Part shown: piece by piece, positions 60,395 to 64,000 of the stretch
How the letters are laid out: each line of letters opens with the position of its first letter
Numbering within the stretch: the stretch's first letter is position 1
The notes under the pieces: generated by a model
Told to the model about the DNA's origin: nothing
Seen by the model: the letters and a program-made list of their open reading frames with translations, nothing else
Databases searched by the model: none
DNA from: Leifsonia sp. SCN 70-46
GTDB lineage: Bacteria; Actinomycetota; Actinomycetes; Actinomycetales; Microbacteriaceae
Assembly: GCA_001725325.1 (NCBI GenBank)
Contig: MEFY01000001.1
Span: 496,001 to 560,000 of the forward strand
Length of the DNA: 64,000 nucleotides
Direction: 5' to 3'
Position numbers and translations under genes: made by a program

Positions 60395-61243
60395 ATGACC
60401 GGACCGCTGCTCGACTCCCCCGTCGTCTCGACCCAGTGGCTCGCCGACCACCTCGGCGCCGACAAGCTCGTCGTGCTGGACGCGACCGTGCTCCCCTTCA
60501 CGCAGCCGAGCGGCAAGCCCGGCTTCCTGAGCGGCCACGAGAGCTACGTCATCAACGGCCACCTGCCGGGCGCGGTGTTCGCCGACGTCATCGAGGAGCT
60601 CTCCGACACCTCGGGGCGCTTCCCCTTCACGCGCCCGTCGCGCGAGCAGTTCGAGGCCGCCGCGGGCGCCCTCGGCATCGACAACGAGACGACGGTCGTC
60701 GTGTACGACGCCGTCATCGGGCAGTGGGCCGCGCGCACGTGGTGGCTGTTCCGCGCGTTCGGCTACGACCGCGTCGCCGTGCTCGACGGCGGCCTCACGG
60801 CGTGGACTGCCGAGGGCCGCGAGACCGACGTCGGCCACGTCGAGCCCGCGGCGGCGACCTTCACCGCGACGGAGCGGCCCGAGCTGTGGGTGGACGCCGA
60901 CGGCATCGACGCGATCCTGCGCGGCGAGGCGCCCGGCGCCCTCGTGTGCGGGACGGCCCCCAAGGAGTTCTCGGGGGAGGCCGGCCGCGGCCACATCGCC
61001 GGCAGCCTGAGCGTGCCCGCCGCACGCCTCGTCGACCGCGAGACCAACACCCTCCTGCCCGTCGACCGGCTGCGCTCGCTCTTCCCCGCAGAGGGCCGCG
61101 TCGTCACCTACTGCAACGGCGGCATCGCCGCGGCGGCGGACGCCCTCGCGCTCGTGCTCGCGGGCCACACCGACGTCGCCCTCTACGACGGATCGCTCAA
61201 CGAGTGGGCCGGCGAGGGTCGCGAGCTCGTCACAGCAGGCTGA
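60395..61243 (+). CDS. sseA: Tandem-rhodanese sulfurtransferase
   Basis: 282 residues, two rhodanese domains. The N-terminal one is inactive (VYDAVIG in place of a cysteine loop), the C-terminal one has the active cysteine in [14 protein letters not shown]. The loop resembles neither CRKGVT (thiosulfate) nor CGSGVTA exactly, so donor preference is unclear. It fits sulfur handling beside metY. Its last 14 bases overlap the convergent DUF255 gene. Confidence 0.88.
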   Translation: MTGPLLDSPVVSTQWLADHLGADKLVVLDATVLPFTQPSGKPGFLSGHESYVINGHLPGAVFADVIEELSDTSGRFPFTRPSREQFEAAAGALGIDNETTVVVYDAVIGQWAARTWWLFRAFGYDRVAVLDGGLTAWTAEGRETDVGHVEPAAATFTATERPELWVDADGIDAILRGEAPGALVCGTAPKEFSGEAGRGHIAGSLSVPAARLVDRETNTLLPVDRLRSLFPAEGRVVTYCNGGIAAAADALALVLAGHTDVALYDGSLNEWAGEGRELVTAG

Positions 61244-62990
61244 GCAGCTCCTGCGGCGTCGTGACGGGCAGCCTGCACACGAAGTCCTCGCACACGTAGG
61301 CCGCCTCCGCGGTCCGCCCCTCGAACAGCTCGAACCCGGCCGCAGCCCACGCGCGCGACTGGTCGGCGGACACGACGACGCCCCGGTGCTCGCGGGCGAT
61401 GCGGCCGAGCTCCGGGTCGCCGCCGACGACCACGAGCTGCCGCACGGGCTCGGCGAGCGCGGACATGACCGTGAGCGCCGCGCCGAGGGAGACGGGATGC
61501 CGCTGCGCCGGCGCCGCCACGCGCTCCATCGCCGCGCGCGCCGCGGCGCGGTACGGCTCGTGCGCCGTGAGCGTGAAGAGGGTGCGCGCCGCGGACGCCA
61601 TCGCGCTCAGGCCGGACGGGTGCGCCCCGTCGCCCGGGTCGGGCTCCACGGCGAGGCCCTGCGCCGCGAGCACGGGGTCGGCGCCGTCGGGCACGCCGAA
61701 CGGATCGCCCGCCGCGATGGCGGCGTCGACGAGCCGGCGCGCGGCCTCGGCGTAGCGCACCTCCCCCGTCGCGAGGGCGAGCTGCAGGAGGCCGGAGGCG
61801 AGCATCCCCGAGTCCTCGAGCGTCGCGTGGGCGGGCGACAGCACGCCGCCGATCGACGCGCGCACGAGCCGCCCGCCCACGTGGTGCTCGAGCAGGAAGT
61901 CGGCCGAGCGGCGCGCCATCGCGACCCACTCCGGCCTGCCGAGCACTGAGCCCGCGACGGAGAGGCCCTCGATCGCGAGCCCGTTCCAGCCCGTGAGCAC
62001 CTTCTCGTCGACGGGCGGCCTCTCGACGCGCTCCCGGCTCGCGGCGTCGAGCGAGTAGTAGAAGCCCTCGACCCGGCGGCCGTCGACAGTGCTCTCGCTG
62101 TCCTGCGCGGAGGCGAACCCGCCCCCCGGCAGCTGCATCGTCCCCAGCCAGTGCGCGATGCCCTCCGCGATCTCGGCGCGACCCGCGAGCGCGTACAGCG
62201 CCACGAGCTGCGCGTTGTCGTAGAGCATGCGCTCGTAGTGCGGATCGCTCCAGTCCTGCCTCGTCGCATAGCGGAAGAAGCCGCCGTCGACGGCGTCGCG
62301 CAGGGGCGAGGCGGCCATGGCGTCCAGGGTGCGGGTGCCGAGGGGTGCGCGGCGCGCGACGAGGAACGAGAGCACGGGCGAGACCGGGAACTTGGGCGCC
62401 GTGCCGAAACCTCCGTGCGTCGCATCCTCGAGGCCCTCGAGGGTCGCGACGACCGGCCCGAAGTCGGTGGGCAGCGGGCTCGACACCGCCTGCTGCCGAC
62501 CCAGCACGTCGACTATCGCCGCGCCGTTGCGCTCGACCTCGTCGCGGCGGTTCGTCCAGGCGTCGAGCACGGCGTCGAGCACCTGGCGGAACGAGGGATG
62601 CCCGGCGACCGGCTCGGGCGGCCAGTACGTGCCCGCGAAGAAGGCCCGCCCCTGCGGCGTGACGAACACGTTGAGCGGCCAGCCGAGGTTGCCCGTGAAG
62701 GCCGCCGCGGCCGCCAGGTAGGTGGAGTCGACCTCCGCGTGCTCCTCGCGGTCGACCTTGATCGCGACGAGGTTCTCGTTCAGGTACGCCGCGACGGCCG
62801 GGTCGCTGAAGCTCTCGCGCGCCATGACATGGCACCAGTGGCACGTCGAGTAGCCGATCGACACGAGCACGGGGACGTCGCGCGCGGCGGCCTCGGCGAA
62901 GGCGTCGGCGCCCCAGTCCCACCAGTCGACGGGGTTGCCCGCGTGGGAGCGGAGGTACGGGCTCGCGGCGGCGCCGAGACGGTTGGGCAT
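61230..62990 (-). CDS. DUF255 thioredoxin-domain protein (YyaL/spermatogenesis-associated protein 20 type)
   Basis: 586 residues. N-terminal thioredoxin-like domain with [11 protein letters not shown] (CxxC) and [12 protein letters not shown], followed by an (alpha/alpha)6-type domain with [22 protein letters not shown] and repeated His/Asp motifs. Function unknown; often described as a thioredoxin-fold nucleoside or glycan-associated protein. I chose ATG 62990, whose -10 CAGACT ends 6 bases upstream; the frame beyond it is antisense to the MBL gene. Confidence 0.9.
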   Translation of the reverse strand: MPNRLGAAASPYLRSHAGNPVDWWDWGADAFAEAAARDVPVLVSIGYSTCHWCHVMARESFSDPAVAAYLNENLVAIKVDREEHAEVDSTYLAAAAAFTGNLGWPLNVFVTPQGRAFFAGTYWPPEPVAGHPSFRQVLDAVLDAWTNRRDEVERNGAAIVDVLGRQQAVSSPLPTDFGPVVATLEGLEDATHGGFGTAPKFPVSPVLSFLVARRAPLGTRTLDAMAASPLRDAVDGGFFRYATRQDWSDPHYERMLYDNAQLVALYALAGRAEIAEGIAHWLGTMQLPGGGFASAQDSESTVDGRRVEGFYYSLDAASRERVERPPVDEKVLTGWNGLAIEGLSVAGSVLGRPEWVAMARRSADFLLEHHVGGRLVRASIGGVLSPAHATLEDSGMLASGLLQLALATGEVRYAEAARRLVDAAIAAGDPFGVPDGADPVLAAQGLAVEPDPGDGAHPSGLSAMASAARTLFTLTAHEPYRAAARAAMERVAAPAQRHPVSLGAALTVMSALAEPVRQLVVVGGDPELGRIAREHRGVVVSADQSRAWAAAGFELFEGRTAEAAYVCEDFVCRLPVTTPQELLSLL

Positions 62991-62996
62991 GCTCCC

Positions 62997-63002
62997 AGTC
63001 TG
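62997..63002 (-). promoter_or_regulatory. -10 element, leaderless DUF255 promoter
   Basis: Minus-strand CAGACT followed by GGGAGC and the ATG of the DUF255 gene. GGGAGC might also serve as a ribosome site. Confidence 0.45.
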
Positions 63003-63050
63003 CCGTGGTCGGCCACGGCGCAATCGCAGAAAACTGGCGAGCGGGGCGGC

Positions 63051-63056
63051 TAGTGT
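63051..63056 (+). promoter_or_regulatory. -10 element, leaderless MBL-fold promoter
   Basis: TAGTGT ends 6 bases before the ATG at 63063. Confidence 0.5.
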
Positions 63057-63062
63057 CGTCGT

Positions 63063-63812
63063 ATGTCGACGACGACCATCACGTACATCGGTGGCCCCAC
63101 CGCAGTCCTCGAGTATGCGGGCAAGCGCTTCATCACGGATCCGACGTTCGATGCGCCCGGCTCCTACCCCGAGGCCGGCGAGACGACGCTCGTCAAGACT
63201 GCGGGCCCGGGCATCCCGCGCAGCGACCTCGGCACCATCGACGCGGTGCTCCTGAGCCACCACGAGCACAAGGACAACCTCGACTGGGAGGGCCTCGAGC
63301 TCATCGCCACGGGCATCCCCACCCTCAGCACCCCGGATGCGGCGAGCGACCTCTTCGGCGGATCGGTGGTCGGCCTCGACTCCTGGGAGACCTACCAGCT
63401 GGGCGACGTCACGATCACGGCGGTGCCCGCCCTGCACGGACCGCCCGGCATCGAGCGCCTCGTGGGCGAGGTCACGGGATTCGTGCTCGAGGCGGAGCAC
63501 GAGCCCACCGTCTACGTGAGCGGCGACAACGCCTCGATCCCGCTCGTCGAGCAGATCGCGGGGCGCTTCCCCATGATCGAGATCGCGATCCTCTTCGCGG
63601 GGGCCGCGCGCGTGCCGGAGATCGACGCCGCGCTCACCCTGACGTCGCCCGACGCGGCACGCGCGGCGATCATGCTCGGGGCGCGGAAGGTCGTCGGCAT
63701 CCACACCGAGGACTGGGAGCACTTCTCCGAGTCGCGCGCCCAGCTCGAGGCGGCGTTCGCCGACGGCGGGCTGCTCGTCGAGACGCCGCGCGGGGTGACG
63801 GTCGCGCTCTAG
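63063..63812 (+). CDS. MBL-fold metal-dependent hydrolase (UPF0173-like)
   Basis: 249 residues of the metallo-beta-lactamase fold, with [22 protein letters not shown] at the start, the metal motif [20 protein letters not shown] and VSGDNASIP, and a final [10 protein letters not shown] histidine. The fourth position of HxHxDH is Asn (HEHKDN), so the site may bind one metal or differ. Substrate unknown. Divergent from DUF255 with 72 bases between. Confidence 0.85.
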   Translation: MSTTTITYIGGPTAVLEYAGKRFITDPTFDAPGSYPEAGETTLVKTAGPGIPRSDLGTIDAVLLSHHEHKDNLDWEGLELIATGIPTLSTPDAASDLFGGSVVGLDSWETYQLGDVTITAVPALHGPPGIERLVGEVTGFVLEAEHEPTVYVSGDNASIPLVEQIAGRFPMIEIAILFAGAARVPEIDAALTLTSPDAARAAIMLGARKVVGIHTEDWEHFSESRAQLEAAFADGGLLVETPRGVTVAL

Positions 63813-63826
63813 CCCTGAGTTGCCAT

Positions 63827-63881
63827 CGAGAGGGCGAAATGGGTCGCCGCATCCTCGATCCCGACCAGAAGTGCCCTTTCG
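63827..63881 (+). terminator. Imperfect inverted repeat after the MBL gene
   Basis: Arms 63827-63846 and 63862-63881 match at about 14 of 20 positions around a 15-base loop, starting 14 bases after the stop codon. It would end the MBL transcript. Confidence 0.4.
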
Positions 63882-63902
63882 TCGTGGTCTCGGGGCAGCG
63901 AA

Positions 63903-63949
63903 AAGCCAGTTGTGACGGCGCGGCCGGGGCCGCGCGTCACAACTGGCTT
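63903..63949. terminator. Very stable inverted repeat between convergent genes
   Basis: AAGCCAGTTGTGAC and its complement form the outer stem; after one bulged G, GCGCGGCC and GGCCGCGC continue it to a 2-base loop. About 22 base pairs in all. It lies just after the stop codon of the partial minus-strand gene. Confidence 0.6.
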
Positions 63950-63957
63950 CTCGGCGG

Positions 63958-64000
63958 TTAGAACGTCGCCGTCGTCGGGTCGGACCCGACGCGCAGGCCC
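63958..64000 (-). CDS. C-terminal end of an unidentified protein (partial)
   Basis: A minus-strand frame enters from the right edge and ends [13 protein letters not shown] then TAA (63960-63958). The inverted repeat right after the stop supports a real gene end. Too short to assign. Confidence 0.5.
   Translation of the reverse strand, partial: GLRVGSDPTTATF

Overview
This window reads as chromosomal DNA of a high-GC actinobacterium, most likely a member of the Microbacteriaceae. The grounds are the very GC-rich third codon positions, the block eno / ftsB-like / DUF501 / S8 protease / ndh, the block rplY / pth / mfd, DUF4192, actinobacterial protein O-mannosyltransferase, and many genes whose -10 hexamer lies 6-7 bases before the start codon (leaderless transcription). 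The family assignment is inference. I see no rRNA, prophage, insertion sequence or CRISPR array.

Region 1 (1-5.4 kb) is visibly less GC-biased than the rest. It holds a sensor kinase/response regulator pair in one unit with a COG4705 membrane protein and a PAP2 phosphatase, a divergent second COG4705 gene, and a FetB-like permease. It ends at the 3' side of a tRNA with a UAA anticodon, so it may be an island.

Region 2 (5.4-26.9 kb) is mostly housekeeping: ndh, mycosin-like protease, DUF501, FtsB-like, enolase, HisS, MazG, a nuclease, DUF4192, a RecQ helicase fused to a phosphoribosyltransferase-like domain, an MFS exporter, a CAAX protease, a VOC protein, AlkD, Mfd, Pth, L25 and 6-phosphogluconate dehydrogenase.

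Region 3 (26.9-35.8 kb) holds a tRNA-Gln / DUF1622 / GlmU / Prs / acyl-CoA ligase unit, followed by small regulators: MarR with a YeiH-type transporter, ArsR opposite a possible 11-residue cysteine-rich peptide, TetR opposite an SDR, and a TMEM175-like channel.

Region 4 (35.8-43.3 kb) is the most accessory part. It is a tightly overlapping minus-strand unit of ketosynthase III, GT2, P450, OleC-like ligase, OleD-like reductase and a CDF transporter, flanked by a second, similar P450. It looks like a lipid or beta-lactone-type pathway with no recognisable OleB.

Region 5 (43.3-64 kb) holds a UBP zinc finger, ABC-F, a PglF/PglE/PglC-like sugar trio, IspE, RsmA, TatD, MetG, RsmI, a protein O-mannosyltransferase next to a 1000-residue Thr/Pro-stalked surface protein, and a sulfur cluster (MetY, CoA-binding protein, rhodanese), then a DUF255 protein and an MBL-fold hydrolase. 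Convergent genes are usually separated by long inverted repeats with unique arms. No stretch over 300 bases lacks a gene.
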